This document shows, one piece after another, positions 42,975 through 51,772 of a stretch of 64,000 bases of DNA. Numbering within the stretch: position 1 is the first letter of the stretch; the number at the start of each line of letters is the position of its first letter. Made by a program: the position numbers and the translations under genes. The DNA lies in contig NZ_JAHYSS010000006.1 of the NCBI RefSeq assembly GCF_019802255.1, positions 602,604 to 666,603 of the forward strand, given 5' to 3'. The notes beneath the pieces are model-generated. The model was not told where the DNA came from and did no database searches. It saw only the letters and a program-made list of their open reading frames with translations. Source of the stretch: Pedobacter polysacchareus (GTDB taxonomy: Bacteria; Bacteroidota; Bacteroidia; Sphingobacteriales; Sphingobacteriaceae).

Positions 42975-43780
42975 TAGCGAGATGAGGTGCGCCCGTATCC
43001 TCGACTATATTGTGAACCTGTTTCATAGTCTTTATGCTCGCCCACGGTCATTTCCTTTTCTCTTTTAGGTTTTCCTACCATACTATCAGCTAGGGCCTGA
43101 TTATAACCTTTGGTGTATTCTTCTTTTTGGCCGTCCTTATTCCCGGCAAGGTTGCGAATACCACGGAGCAGTAAATAAGAAATACCGCCGTCCATTAATA
43201 CCGAAAGTATCAATGCCTTTCTGTCTGACCTGATCCCCTTGCTGTCGGTCGCGCTGTGCTGGATGCGAGTGCCTTCGTCCAATTCTATTACATCTCCGCG
43301 TTGAAATGCTTTCTGCTGTTCCTCTGACATCACTTGCCCGTTGATTTTTATAGGAGCTTCAACCTGCTCAGGATGGTAGGAGACAAATTCTCTGGTTTGC
43401 TTGTCGTATTCGATAATCAGCATCGCCAGTTTTTTATCGGCCTGCTCATAAACTTTCTGTATCGATTGTAGTTTACCGTCCAGAAGTACCCTGGCTTCTT
43501 CCTCGCTGAGCAATGGATGTGGTTTGACCTCCTTATAGATGGGGTGCAGGTTCAGCGTGACGGTGCCATCAGGGTTGCGATTAAGGGATAGTTTGGCATC
43601 CAGTTGTCGGATTTCAAAACCATCCATCTTCAAATGAAACATGCTGCGCATGTCTGTTCTTCGTCCCGCTAGCAATGCGTCGACATCTTCATTGCTTAGA
43701 TTCAACTTACCTTCCTGGTAAAGTCCTAGCTTTTCGAGTTCTTTAATAGGCAACTCATTTTCCTTGATAAATGTTTCCAT
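42974..43780 (-). CDS. DUF4099/DUF3945-type element protein
   Basis: From ATG 43780 a 268-residue protein: N-terminal DUF4099-like domain (ENELPIKELEKLGLYQEG..DVDALLAGRRTD), a beta-rich DUF3945-like middle (KINGQVMSEEQQKAFQRGDV), a short hydrophobic or helical segment (ALILSVLMDGGISYLLLRG) and a polar tail with repeated Tyr/Gly/Arg. A longer open frame extends to 43876 but its extra residues overlap the ArdC gene and do not look coding. Proteins of this class are common on Bacteroidetes mobile elements; function unknown. The fragment at 4946-5465 is a relative. Confidence 0.7.
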   Translation of the reverse strand: METFIKENELPIKELEKLGLYQEGKLNLSNEDVDALLAGRRTDMRSMFHLKMDGFEIRQLDAKLSLNRNPDGTVTLNLHPIYKEVKPHPLLSEEEARVLLDGKLQSIQKVYEQADKKLAMLIIEYDKQTREFVSYHPEQVEAPIKINGQVMSEEQQKAFQRGDVIELDEGTRIQHSATDSKGIRSDRKALILSVLMDGGISYLLLRGIRNLAGNKDGQKEEYTKGYNQALADSMVGKPKREKEMTVGEHKDYETGSQYSRGYGRTSSR

Positions 43781-43808
43781 AATTAACAGATTGAAATTTT
43801 GTGATGAT

Positions 43809-45035
43809 TTAGCGTCTTGCCACAATAGCAATTGCTGTGTCAGCTTCCTGAGAAATGGAAGTATCAGTCCCATCAATTGTGCGGGTTTTGTCCTGAGATT
43901 GCTGTTTTACCTGAAGCAAAGAACCATACAGCATATCATTTTTAGAAAGCACAAAGTTGTGTCCTGAGTTCAAGTCCTCCATGCGTAGACGACCCTGTTT
44001 CAGATGACCATTTACTTTGTAAATTGTATTGTTATAAGCAATTTCGTCACCTGATGACAGATATTTAGAGTTTGTCTGATTTCTTGATCCCTTCGACTCC
44101 GGTATATTTTGCAACTCAGTTTTAACTTCCCTTTTTTGTTCTAAACCTGTGAGGTAATTGAGAATTTTCTCAGCGTCAGTAGCAGCGGCATGTATTTCAA
44201 AGGGTGTGTCCTGCAAGACCTTAATCCAACTATCCACATAAGCGGTGTGCTGTCTGGGGTCATGTCCGATCCGCAATTCCTGACCGATCAGCAGAGAAGC
44301 GATTTCTGCACGTAATTCCTCACGGGCATATGCTTCGGAGCCAAACTGATTCATTATACTACGGTCCAATCTGTCCTTATGTCCAGTCCAATGGCCCAGT
44401 TCATGAAGAGCCGTTGCATAATACTTGTCTGGAGCATCAAACTGCTCTTTCAGCGGCATAGTAATCTGATCCTTGAACGGGCTGTAAAATGCATCGTCTC
44501 CGGCCCGATGGATAATATCGGCGCCAGAACTCGCAATCAGTTTTTCTGCTCGTTCTAATGGCTTCCAACCTAACTCTTGGATGTCTGGTTTTTGTAGGAT
44601 GGGAATCCCATTTACCTGCGCAGCATTGAATACCCAGGCGGTGGTAATGATTGGGCGATCCAGTTTTATAGAAATCTTGATGGGTTTACCATCATCGTTC
44701 AACATAGGTTTACCACTTTCATCCCTTTTGGCCACTAAATCAGTTGTTTTAACAAACTGGATTAGAGAAGCCTTTTCACCTTTCTTGACACTCCACTGGT
44801 TGGCGGATGCCTGGTTAAAGGTTATCCATCGAGGATCTTCGTAACCGTTAAGCAACAAGGAAAAGGTATTAATACCTTTATAGCGGTTTCCAGTGACGGC
44901 ATTGTAAGGGAGCTCAAAAGATGGAAGATCATCGCTGTTCCAAGGTTTTTGCCAGGGAGCAGTTCCGGCTTTCAGCTGTTCAATGAGTTTTTCGGCCACC
45001 TGTATGTGCATGGCCTTAATCTTATCATTCGCCAT
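43809..45035 (-). CDS. ardC: ArdC-family antirestriction protein with zincin domain
   Basis: A 408-residue protein: N-terminal ArdC ssDNA-binding domain (VAEKLIEQLKAGTAPWQKPW, then NAVTGNRYKGIN and ITFNQASANQW) and a metallopeptidase domain with the zinc motif HELGHWTGH (near 211-219) and downstream AREELRAEIAS. A further C-terminal region (about 310-408) contains a small beta domain. ArdC proteins protect incoming single-stranded DNA from restriction during conjugation. It overlaps a 53-codon gene upstream. Confidence 0.88.
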   Translation of the reverse strand: MANDKIKAMHIQVAEKLIEQLKAGTAPWQKPWNSDDLPSFELPYNAVTGNRYKGINTFSLLLNGYEDPRWITFNQASANQWSVKKGEKASLIQFVKTTDLVAKRDESGKPMLNDDGKPIKISIKLDRPIITTAWVFNAAQVNGIPILQKPDIQELGWKPLERAEKLIASSGADIIHRAGDDAFYSPFKDQITMPLKEQFDAPDKYYATALHELGHWTGHKDRLDRSIMNQFGSEAYAREELRAEIASLLIGQELRIGHDPRQHTAYVDSWIKVLQDTPFEIHAAATDAEKILNYLTGLEQKREVKTELQNIPESKGSRNQTNSKYLSSGDEIAYNNTIYKVNGHLKQGRLRMEDLNSGHNFVLSKNDMLYGSLLQVKQQSQDKTRTIDGTDTSISQEADTAIAIVARR

Positions 45036-45186
45036 CTTCTCCTACCTCCTGAGGGGCATCTTCTTCTGGCAGTTCGTCTGCATAGTCTACGCCATAAATG
45101 GCCGCTTCTGCGGCTGTAAGGCCAATAGCCTGGCCAGCTGCAAGTGTATTTAATTTATCTTGCAGGGTTCTTAAATGTTGTTCCAT
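45025..45186 (-). CDS. Small acidic protein upstream of ArdC (53 aa)
   Basis: ATG at 45186, stop TGA at 45025-45027, overlapping the ArdC start (45035) by eleven bases. The product begins MEQHLRTLQDKLNTLAAGQA, has GLTAAEAAIYGVDYADELP in the middle and a very acidic tail. The tight overlap and lack of frame breaks support a real gene. No family recognised; an acidic DNA-mimic-like or partner role next to antirestriction is speculation. Confidence 0.6.
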   Translation of the reverse strand: MEQHLRTLQDKLNTLAAGQAIGLTAAEAAIYGVDYADELPEEDAPQEVGEDGE

Positions 45187-45192
45187 AAGTAA

Positions 45193-45699
45193 TTAATTGA
45201 TGGTTTGGCCTAGCTGTTCGGGCAGTAACAGTGACCTTAAAAAATGTAATGGGTTGATGTATTTATCCTTAAACCTGATGCTGAAATGCAGGTGTTCTCC
45301 GGTCACCCGGCCTGTTGTTCCGGTGACACCTATGACCTGACCTGCTGTTGCAGGCTCACCTGGTATGACCAAGATCTGGGAAAGGTGTCCGTAAATACTT
45401 TGAAAGTCTCCATGAGAAATTCTCACATATTTGCCCAGGATTGGATTAAAACCTGTATCCGTTACAGTTCCGTCCAAAATATTTAGTACCGGATCACAAC
45501 GGGCAGCAAAGTCAACGCCTCTATGCAGGTCATACTTATTAGTCACCGGATGTACGCGGTATCCAAAACCAGAGGTCACACGTAAATTTATTAACGGTAA
45601 GCTACTACGATATTGGTCATTAATTTGTGCTATAGCTACAGCTGAATGAGTCAGTAAAAAATGGACAACGACATGCAACACGAATATTCGAGGGTTCAT
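45193..45699 (-). CDS. M23-family (LytM) peptidoglycan endopeptidase
   Basis: A 168-residue exported protein: signal peptide (to about residue 25, AIAQ) and a complete M23 domain with TSGFGYRVHPVTNKYDLHRGVDFAA (His and Asp zinc ligands in HRGVD), GKYVRISHG, and TGEHLHFS (third ligand). It probably opens the peptidoglycan for the transfer machinery, as VirB1-type enzymes do in other systems. It overlaps the next gene upstream by four bases. Confidence 0.88.
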   Translation of the reverse strand: MNPRIFVLHVVVHFLLTHSAVAIAQINDQYRSSLPLINLRVTSGFGYRVHPVTNKYDLHRGVDFAARCDPVLNILDGTVTDTGFNPILGKYVRISHGDFQSIYGHLSQILVIPGEPATAGQVIGVTGTTGRVTGEHLHFSIRFKDKYINPLHFLRSLLLPEQLGQTIN

Positions 45700-46115
45700 C
45701 GGCTACGAGAAGATTGAATTTCGATTTCATCTGCTAGCCCACATTTGATGAAATCCTCCAAGGTAACAAGGGAATTTTTGCCAACTTCCTCAAAGCCGAT
45801 GGCCCACCGAAGTGCTTCTTCAATTGCTCCTGTTTGTCCAATATTTTGCAGTCTGTAAATATCCAGTAGTATCCTTACATCTTTGGGGTCTAGTTCGAGC
45901 AATTTTGTCTGTATAGTTGCCAAAACCATTTCTTTTGGTTGTAAGGAAAGTAGGGCGTTAGTACTATAAACCCCAATATTATTGTAAGGAAATTGTACAT
46001 GCACTTCATCATTTTTGAGGTTGATTTGAGCAATTAACCCGACCTGACCTTGCATACGCATTGGATCATCAGTTAATGGATGTACCATTACTGATTTGTT
46101 CAAAAGTTCTTCCAT
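45696..46115 (-). CDS. Uncharacterised element protein, paralogue of the one at 46126
   Basis: About 139 residues from ATG 46115. The start is chosen because it aligns with the neighbour: both begin ME-[E/Q]-LL and share VHPL..DP...QGQ[VI]G[LM]I, a short beta domain (about 10-50) ending YSTNALLSL. A longer frame to 46160 would overlap the upstream gene. A helical C-terminal half follows (LDPKDVRILLDIYRLQ). Function unknown; tandem duplication within the transfer region. Confidence 0.65.
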   Translation of the reverse strand: MEELLNKSVMVHPLTDDPMRMQGQVGLIAQINLKNDEVHVQFPYNNIGVYSTNALLSLQPKEMVLATIQTKLLELDPKDVRILLDIYRLQNIGQTGAIEEALRWAIGFEEVGKNSLVTLEDFIKCGLADEIEIQSSRSR

Positions 46116-46125
46116 TTCTAAATTA

Positions 46126-46551
46126 TTACCGCCTGTGAATTGGACGTTGTTCAACTTCAACCTGATTATTGTTGACTAAGCCCAATTTATCTTGAAGTAA
46201 ATTCTGGCTATGGGCTCTAACTGCATTATTTGTAGTTGACATTTCAAGAGCAGTTTTGTGGTTTATTGGAAAGATTGACTGTGCCTTCAAACTGATTTCT
46301 AAAAGCGTTTTAAAATCTTCCTTTGACAGTTTTTGAAAATTTGAAATTGCATTTGTGCTTATTTCATCAGATTTTTTCAAGACAAATAAGGCATTACTGC
46401 TATATAGTGCCTGTTGTCCTTTTTCAAAGCTTATGTAAACATTGTCTCCCTCAATATCTATATCTGTTATCATACCAATCTGACCCTGCTTGCCTGCCGG
46501 GTCGTTTAGTAATGGATGCACCTGCGCATAAGTGCCAAGAAGTTGTTCCAT
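46126..46551 (-). CDS. Uncharacterised element protein, paralogue of the one at 45696
   Basis: A 141-residue protein sharing the N-terminal beta domain of its neighbour (YAQVHPLLNDPAGKQGQIGMI and ALYSSNALFVL), followed by a helical part (KLSKEDFKTLLEISLKAQ) and a polar tail. The shared domain looks SH3-like in size and strand pattern (inference). It lies 28 bases after the coupling-protein gene. Confidence 0.65.
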   Translation of the reverse strand: MEQLLGTYAQVHPLLNDPAGKQGQIGMITDIDIEGDNVYISFEKGQQALYSSNALFVLKKSDEISTNAISNFQKLSKEDFKTLLEISLKAQSIFPINHKTALEMSTTNNAVRAHSQNLLQDKLGLVNNNQVEVEQRPIHRR

Positions 46552-46579
46552 AAAATATAGTTGTTAGGTGATTAATTTG

Positions 46580-48619
46580 TTATTTGTTAAAGGTTTGCTT
46601 CATTATTCCTTTAGGCTGAGGTACACCAACTGATGTCTGAGCAATTCTGAACTGTTTTACAACCTGCTGCACTTCCTCATTAATCTTTTGAAAGTTCTGC
46701 CGGAGTATTTCCTCTTTTCTGCCTTTGAAATCGTAATAGATTGGCAAGGACCGATAGCTTTGTTCTTCTTTTTTGATAGACTCTACATCCAGATTTACCC
46801 GACAGTTTACTGCCGAGGGCTGGTATTTCCCTGTATAGGTTTCAACGGCATCTGACGCGATCAAACCCACCATTTCGCCAGCTCGGAGGTTCGCAATCTT
46901 GCCAGCAGGAATCAGCGGTTCAAGTTTTTCACTCAGGGAAACAGAGACTTTCGTCCGGTCGATACTCAGACTTTCACCTTCCTGTTTTACCTTGCCAAAT
47001 AGTCGTTCCAACCAATCTAACGTATCCTTGTTCTGTACAGATCCAGATAGCACATTACCGACCACAGAAGTGATAGTAGCAGCAGTTTCTTTACCATATT
47101 GCTGCTGAAATTGTTGAAGGCTTTGGATTCCGAGTACAGACGCAACCAAATTGCTTCTTGCTTGACTTAAAACCTGCTCAATTCGAAAAATATAGAGACT
47201 TGGGGCCTCATCTATGACAAGTCCAACGGGTAAATTGCCTTTAGTGTTTACCAGTTTAGTTACCCTATTTAGCACAAGGGAATAGCAGGCTGAATTAGTA
47301 CTTTGTGTCAAAGGATCGTTGGCGAGCACCAAAATTGACGGGTTTTTAGGATCACTTATTTTTAGCTCGAAATCATCCCCGCTGAATACCCAAAAAGTTT
47401 CTTTTGTAGCCAATCTGCTGATAAAGATTTTAAGGGTACCTACTTGTCCTTCTAACTGATCGAAAGCTTTGGCCTGATAAGCACTTTTAAATGGGGAAAG
47501 TAGTGGTACCAGTTCCGGTTCAGAAAAAAGTGCGCTGAAAATGTCATCATAGGAAAGGTTTAAAAAAGAAAGCACATGCGGAGGGCTTGAATACCGACCA
47601 TCTTCGTAGCTGCTGAAAAAATAAATGCATGCGGCCAGAAAATTGATAGCGGATTGTGTAAAGAACTGGTCACTGCCCCCCGAACGGTCACCTTTTTTCA
47701 TGGCCTCAACTAAGGCTTCTGCTGTTTCAGAGGCATCGGCAAGAGTATTGAGGTATTGCCTTTTCCAGGGGTTTACTCGTTCGCTTTTTTCAACTTCATT
47801 TAGATTGATAACGTGGAATTTATAATCAAGGCATTTCCCTTTTTGTTTTGCCAATAAATAATGGTGATAGGCAACCTTGGCCAAGTCAGGATATTTTATA
47901 TCATAAATGCATAAAGTGAAAGATTTGGCGATGAATTGCTTTATTATTGGAATAATAACTGAAAAAGTTTTACCCCCACCGGGAACTGATATTAAAAGCA
48001 GGCTTCTGAATAAATTTGCCAGCGGAATGAATCCTTTATGTACCTTCTTTTTATAATAGAATAACATAGGTATATTCACCGAATACGGTGTCTCAATCGG
48101 TTTGACGGGTTGCATAAAGGATTCCCCCTCAATGTTCCATTTATCTTTACCAAGTTTTGAACTGATGATCTTCGATACATTATCCATAGCGATATGGATC
48201 AGTAAGGTTCCGAAAATTGCGGTGACGATGTACAGCAGATCAGACCAGCCAGCACCCATCCAAATGGCCGGTGTATGTTTTCCCTGAAACAAGATTCCCG
48301 AAAAGAAAACGATAAGACCAGCTACAAGTGGATAAACAATATGATTTTTGGGATTGAGGTCTTTGTTTTTTCTGCTGAGCGTACCTACTGAAACCAGGCA
48401 AATCAACAGTAGAGTAAATAGTTTGCTGTAAATGAGCTGGTGGTAAAATGGTAATCTGGCAAGCCTGATTACAAAAAAGCGTAGGTTAAATTTGTCCGTA
48501 TAATCCTGTGTTAAAAATTTACTGGCGTAAAAAAACAGGAAAACTTCGATCAAGACGGACAAATAGATACCAAATTGCAGGAACTTGTAAAGGCTCTGCT
48601 GTTCCTTGGTTTCTTCCAT
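46580..48619 (-). CDS. Type IV coupling protein (VirD4/TraG-like)
   Basis: A 679-residue inner-membrane ATPase that brings the relaxase-DNA complex to the transfer channel. The N-terminus has four to five membrane helices (to about residue 155). Walker A is SVPGGGKTFS (near 216) and a Walker B-like strand is GLVIDEAPSLYIF; TraG-D C-terminal region follows. In Bacteroidetes elements this gene is often called MobC or TraG; not to be confused with the VirB4-type TraG at 55679. Confidence 0.88.
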   Translation of the reverse strand: MEETKEQQSLYKFLQFGIYLSVLIEVFLFFYASKFLTQDYTDKFNLRFFVIRLARLPFYHQLIYSKLFTLLLICLVSVGTLSRKNKDLNPKNHIVYPLVAGLIVFFSGILFQGKHTPAIWMGAGWSDLLYIVTAIFGTLLIHIAMDNVSKIISSKLGKDKWNIEGESFMQPVKPIETPYSVNIPMLFYYKKKVHKGFIPLANLFRSLLLISVPGGGKTFSVIIPIIKQFIAKSFTLCIYDIKYPDLAKVAYHHYLLAKQKGKCLDYKFHVINLNEVEKSERVNPWKRQYLNTLADASETAEALVEAMKKGDRSGGSDQFFTQSAINFLAACIYFFSSYEDGRYSSPPHVLSFLNLSYDDIFSALFSEPELVPLLSPFKSAYQAKAFDQLEGQVGTLKIFISRLATKETFWVFSGDDFELKISDPKNPSILVLANDPLTQSTNSACYSLVLNRVTKLVNTKGNLPVGLVIDEAPSLYIFRIEQVLSQARSNLVASVLGIQSLQQFQQQYGKETAATITSVVGNVLSGSVQNKDTLDWLERLFGKVKQEGESLSIDRTKVSVSLSEKLEPLIPAGKIANLRAGEMVGLIASDAVETYTGKYQPSAVNCRVNLDVESIKKEEQSYRSLPIYYDFKGRKEEILRQNFQKINEEVQQVVKQFRIAQTSVGVPQPKGIMKQTFNK

Positions 48620-48682
48620 ATATCAAGTTTTGCTTTTAATGGATAAAGGGAGCTCAATGGAGACTCCCATTATTTGGACATT

Positions 48683-49513
48683 TTATAAACTGTCTGCTTT
48701 CAGAATATCACTGTATTTCATTTCTAGGGTAAGCACCCTCCCGGAAATCTGTTTTTCAGTCAGTTCAATATTTAGCAACTTATTACCCGGAAAGGTTACC
48801 TTTTTCAGGACATAGATATTTCGGTATTGCTTCTTAAATATGCTGTTTGGATACAGTTGCCATACGGGCTTAATTTCTACAGATTGTACGTTTGTTGCTT
48901 TTGTAATCTTTTTATCTTCGATTTTGAAGCGCTGTTCGTCCACATCGTAAGGCAAGTTGCTATTGTTAAAATATGTGATATCAAGAAATATGTGATCACC
49001 TGCGGCATACACATGGTTCAGTTTGGCCTTTAAACCGAAAGCCTTTGCCTTTCGCACAGACTTACCAGATGGTTTCTGTAGAATCTGAATGGCAAAATCC
49101 TGCATCTGCCTGGTTGTTAGTGAAATTCCAGGGACGTCCAGCGGCTGGGTATGTTCCGGTAATATATTCACTTGTGTGGGGACGATAAGTGATTGGTCAT
49201 CCACATAGCGCAGGTTATATTGAGCAATAAAACTTTCGCCAACAATGGTTACTACACCAGGCTCATCTAAGGGCATCTTGACATCTGGAATTATCTTTAA
49301 GCGCAATACATTCTTTAAAGGCAGATCGCCCGCAACTGCGTGGGTGGATATGTCAACATATTGAATGGGTTCGGGAGAAATAAAGTGCAATGAAATATCC
49401 CGACTGATCAGAATATCTGGTAGATCTTTGCGGTATACTCCTGCTGGGATTTGTGCATAAAGCCCCTGGGCCACCCATAAGATGGCCACTAAAAAAAAGA
49501 TTAATTTTTTCAT
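48683..49513 (-). CDS. traN: Conjugative transfer protein TraN (VirB9-like)
   Basis: A 276-residue protein with a signal peptide (to about residue 20, LYAQ) and the beta-rich DUF4138/TraN body: RDISLHFISPEPIQYVDIST, GDLPLKNVLRLKI, then NHVYAAGDHIFLDITYFNNSNLPYDVD and YPNSIFKKQYRNIYVLKKVTF. TraN is part of the periplasm/outer-membrane transfer core, comparable to VirB9. It is 12 bases after TraM. Confidence 0.88.
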   Translation of the reverse strand: MKKLIFFLVAILWVAQGLYAQIPAGVYRKDLPDILISRDISLHFISPEPIQYVDISTHAVAGDLPLKNVLRLKIIPDVKMPLDEPGVVTIVGESFIAQYNLRYVDDQSLIVPTQVNILPEHTQPLDVPGISLTTRQMQDFAIQILQKPSGKSVRKAKAFGLKAKLNHVYAAGDHIFLDITYFNNSNLPYDVDEQRFKIEDKKITKATNVQSVEIKPVWQLYPNSIFKKQYRNIYVLKKVTFPGNKLLNIELTEKQISGRVLTLEMKYSDILKADSL

Positions 49514-49525
49514 AAAAAATATGGG

Positions 49526-50746
49526 TTAATACTTGTTCTGAGTGTTTTTGAGTTCTTGCGGGTCAATAAGATAGACCTGGGTGTTATATTTCAGTTTGGC
49601 TTTATTGCTACGGATCAGTTTGCTAACCGCCGTTGTAGTAGATTGAAACATTTTTTGCAGCATGCTCATGACTAGCTGGTTATTGTTTTCAGCTTGCTGT
49701 TGAATCGTCATACCCTGGCTGGCATCGCTACCAAGTACTTTTGAAAATTCACGGAATGCAGATGCGGGGACATAAAGCCCAGGCAGGCCGTCATTATCGT
49801 AGATGTCAAGTCGGACAGGTAGTATATTGTTATTTTGAAAAATGGAGCTAATTGATAGGTTTACCCGTTGACCGCTAAAGCCTGTTATCTGGGCATATAG
49901 GTATGTACCTTTTTTAACTAAAAACCGACCTGCGGTCATGTCATCTAACAGACGGATACGTAGACGAGAACCTGCATAGCCAGTGATGTCCTGATCTACT
50001 ATGGCACGGATAAAACTATCTTCTCCATTAGCTGAAATGGTATTGAAAAGTGCCGTGGACGCCGAAGTTTTAGAAACGCTGAGTTTTTTTTGATTTTTAA
50101 GCTCCCGTTCAGCAAGGGCCATCTCTTTTTCTCTGGCTTGTTCTGATTTGTAATCGGGGTCGTTTGCTTTGCCCATGCTGTCGATCAGTGACATTTGTTC
50201 CCGAAAAATTTTCATGGGGTCCGTTTGTCCCTTATTACCAGGCACCTCTGATGTGGTAGGTGCCGATTGTTGCTGCTTTAATTTGGAAAGTGCAGTTGCC
50301 AAGTCTCGGTCTGTATCGTAAGTTTTTGGTGGCTGTGTTTTAGGGACTGCGTTGGGAAAGGTTGAATGTGATGTGCGTGGTTCGGCGGCTGTGTTACCAT
50401 ATTTCCTTTTCATTTCCCGGTCGATGGAATCCAACATCCTTTTTTCCATTTGATTGTACAGGTCTGGAACTTTTTGCCTGTTGGTTTGTTCGTCTGCGAT
50501 CCCACCGACTGCTGTGTAACCATCGGCATCCTTGTATTGCTTACGGTAAGCGTCCAACTTATCTTCAATACCTTTGTTTTTAACCTCTTCGGAAACATCC
50601 ACCAATGTTTCCTGTAGCGTATTTCCATTTTGTTGTACGGGTGCATCTTTTCCAAAGCTGCTTTTCCATGCGTAAAAAAATAAGCATAGGAAAGGAAGTA
50701 GGATCAGTGGTAGCACATATCGCGGTTGCTTGAAATTGATCTTCAT
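49526..50746 (-). CDS. traM: Conjugative transfer protein TraM (VirB10-like)
   Basis: A 406-residue protein: one N-terminal membrane helix (about 12-27), a long Gln/Lys/Pro-rich helical linker (about 35-230) and a C-terminal beta domain (DSFIRAIVDQDITGYAGSRLRIRLLDD.. and LDIYDNDGLPGLYVP). This corresponds to the VirB10-like energy-coupling core protein of Bacteroidetes elements. Directly follows TraL (two bases). Confidence 0.88.
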   Translation of the reverse strand: MKINFKQPRYVLPLILLPFLCLFFYAWKSSFGKDAPVQQNGNTLQETLVDVSEEVKNKGIEDKLDAYRKQYKDADGYTAVGGIADEQTNRQKVPDLYNQMEKRMLDSIDREMKRKYGNTAAEPRTSHSTFPNAVPKTQPPKTYDTDRDLATALSKLKQQQSAPTTSEVPGNKGQTDPMKIFREQMSLIDSMGKANDPDYKSEQAREKEMALAERELKNQKKLSVSKTSASTALFNTISANGEDSFIRAIVDQDITGYAGSRLRIRLLDDMTAGRFLVKKGTYLYAQITGFSGQRVNLSISSIFQNNNILPVRLDIYDNDGLPGLYVPASAFREFSKVLGSDASQGMTIQQQAENNNQLVMSMLQKMFQSTTTAVSKLIRSNKAKLKYNTQVYLIDPQELKNTQNKY

Positions 50747-50748
50747 AA

Positions 50749-51174
50749 TTAGGGTGTTGGTTTAATATTTAGCTCATTATGGATGATTTCCAACTGCTGA
50801 ATTGCATCTTTGACAAAAAGGCTATCGGCAGCAGTCAGCTTTTCTTTGTGCAGTACTGTGTTGATCTGATTTTGCAGATCAAGCACTTTCTGAAATGCCT
50901 GCCCGGCACCTATGATCTGTCCGAACCCCTGGGCTACATTGGTGCCTGAGCTGGAAAGCGATGGCAATGACTTGGGTTCTTTTACCCTCATAACCGTAAA
51001 GGCGAATACGCCTGAAAACAGTATAGACGCCAGCATGAGGGCAAATATTTGCGTTGGGTATCTGGAGCTGACGAGTTTCCAAAGAGCCGACAAGCGGAGA
51101 AAGTACCCTCCGAACTCTTTTCTGAGCTCGTATAAAAGATTTGGGCGGGGTTTAAAATGAGTTTTTCTGTACAT
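50749..51174 (-). CDS. traL: Conjugative transfer protein TraL-like
   Basis: From ATG 51174 the product is about 141 residues, beginning MYRKTHFKPRPNLLYELRKE, with one membrane helix (about 40-62, IFALMLASILFSGVFAF) and a helical periplasmic tail. A longer frame to 51225 would overlap TraK more and lacks support. Identification as TraL rests on position between TraK and TraM and on size; sequence conservation is weak. Confidence 0.65.
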   Translation of the reverse strand: MYRKTHFKPRPNLLYELRKEFGGYFLRLSALWKLVSSRYPTQIFALMLASILFSGVFAFTVMRVKEPKSLPSLSSSGTNVAQGFGQIIGAGQAFQKVLDLQNQINTVLHKEKLTAADSLFVKDAIQQLEIIHNELNIKPTP

Positions 51175-51772
51175 TTTCAATGTCTTTATTTTCCAATGTT
51201 TTCCAACGGGTAATAAGTACCGCATGGGGATTGTTATCAGAGCGGATTTTCAGGTCTTTTAGATAACCTTCAGTGACGAGCGAACGAATAATCGTGGAGC
51301 TGCGACGGTCTATTTTCTGGCGACCGTAGTAACGGAAATACTTAAGACCCTCATCAATAAAAATTGAATCGGTCTGAAGTGTCAACACAGCACTGGAGGA
51401 GAGAATTGAATTGAAAAATCCTTTTTCTTTAAGGTTGTTATACTGAAGTGCACCACTTTCATCGACCAGGTACATCGCTCTTTTCATCTGATATTCGATA
51501 TACTTATCATCAGGCGTAAGCGAAAAGAAAAGACTGTGGAAAAGGTTGACGTGCGAACGATATTCCGCAGCGCGGTTCATTTGAAGATCAGTTTGCCTGG
51601 CTAGCAGCGGTACGCTGTTTGCATCTAGCACGTAGACGCTTTTTCGAGCGTCTGCAACCTGTTTGTAAGCAAACAGGGAAACGATCAGGACGATGACAAC
51701 GGCCAGGATAAAACTTCCTGCGGACAAAAATGTGGCAAGGCGTACTTTGGCTTCGATATTTTTTACAATCAT
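51152..51772 (-). CDS. traK: Conjugative transfer protein TraK (VirB8-like)
   Basis: From ATG 51772 the protein has about 206 residues: MIVKNIEAKVRLATFLSAGS start, one membrane helix (about 15-37) and a periplasmic domain with SVYVLDANSVPLLARQTD, RAAEYRSHVNLFHSLFFSL and YGRQKIDRRSS. The features fit TraK of Bacteroidetes elements, a VirB8-like inner-membrane component. A longer frame to 51868 would run into TraJ and is rejected. Starts within TraJ's stop codon (TAATG). Confidence 0.85.
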   Translation of the reverse strand: MIVKNIEAKVRLATFLSAGSFILAVVIVLIVSLFAYKQVADARKSVYVLDANSVPLLARQTDLQMNRAAEYRSHVNLFHSLFFSLTPDDKYIEYQMKRAMYLVDESGALQYNNLKEKGFFNSILSSSAVLTLQTDSIFIDEGLKYFRYYGRQKIDRRSSTIIRSLVTEGYLKDLKIRSDNNPHAVLITRWKTLENKDIENVQKNSF

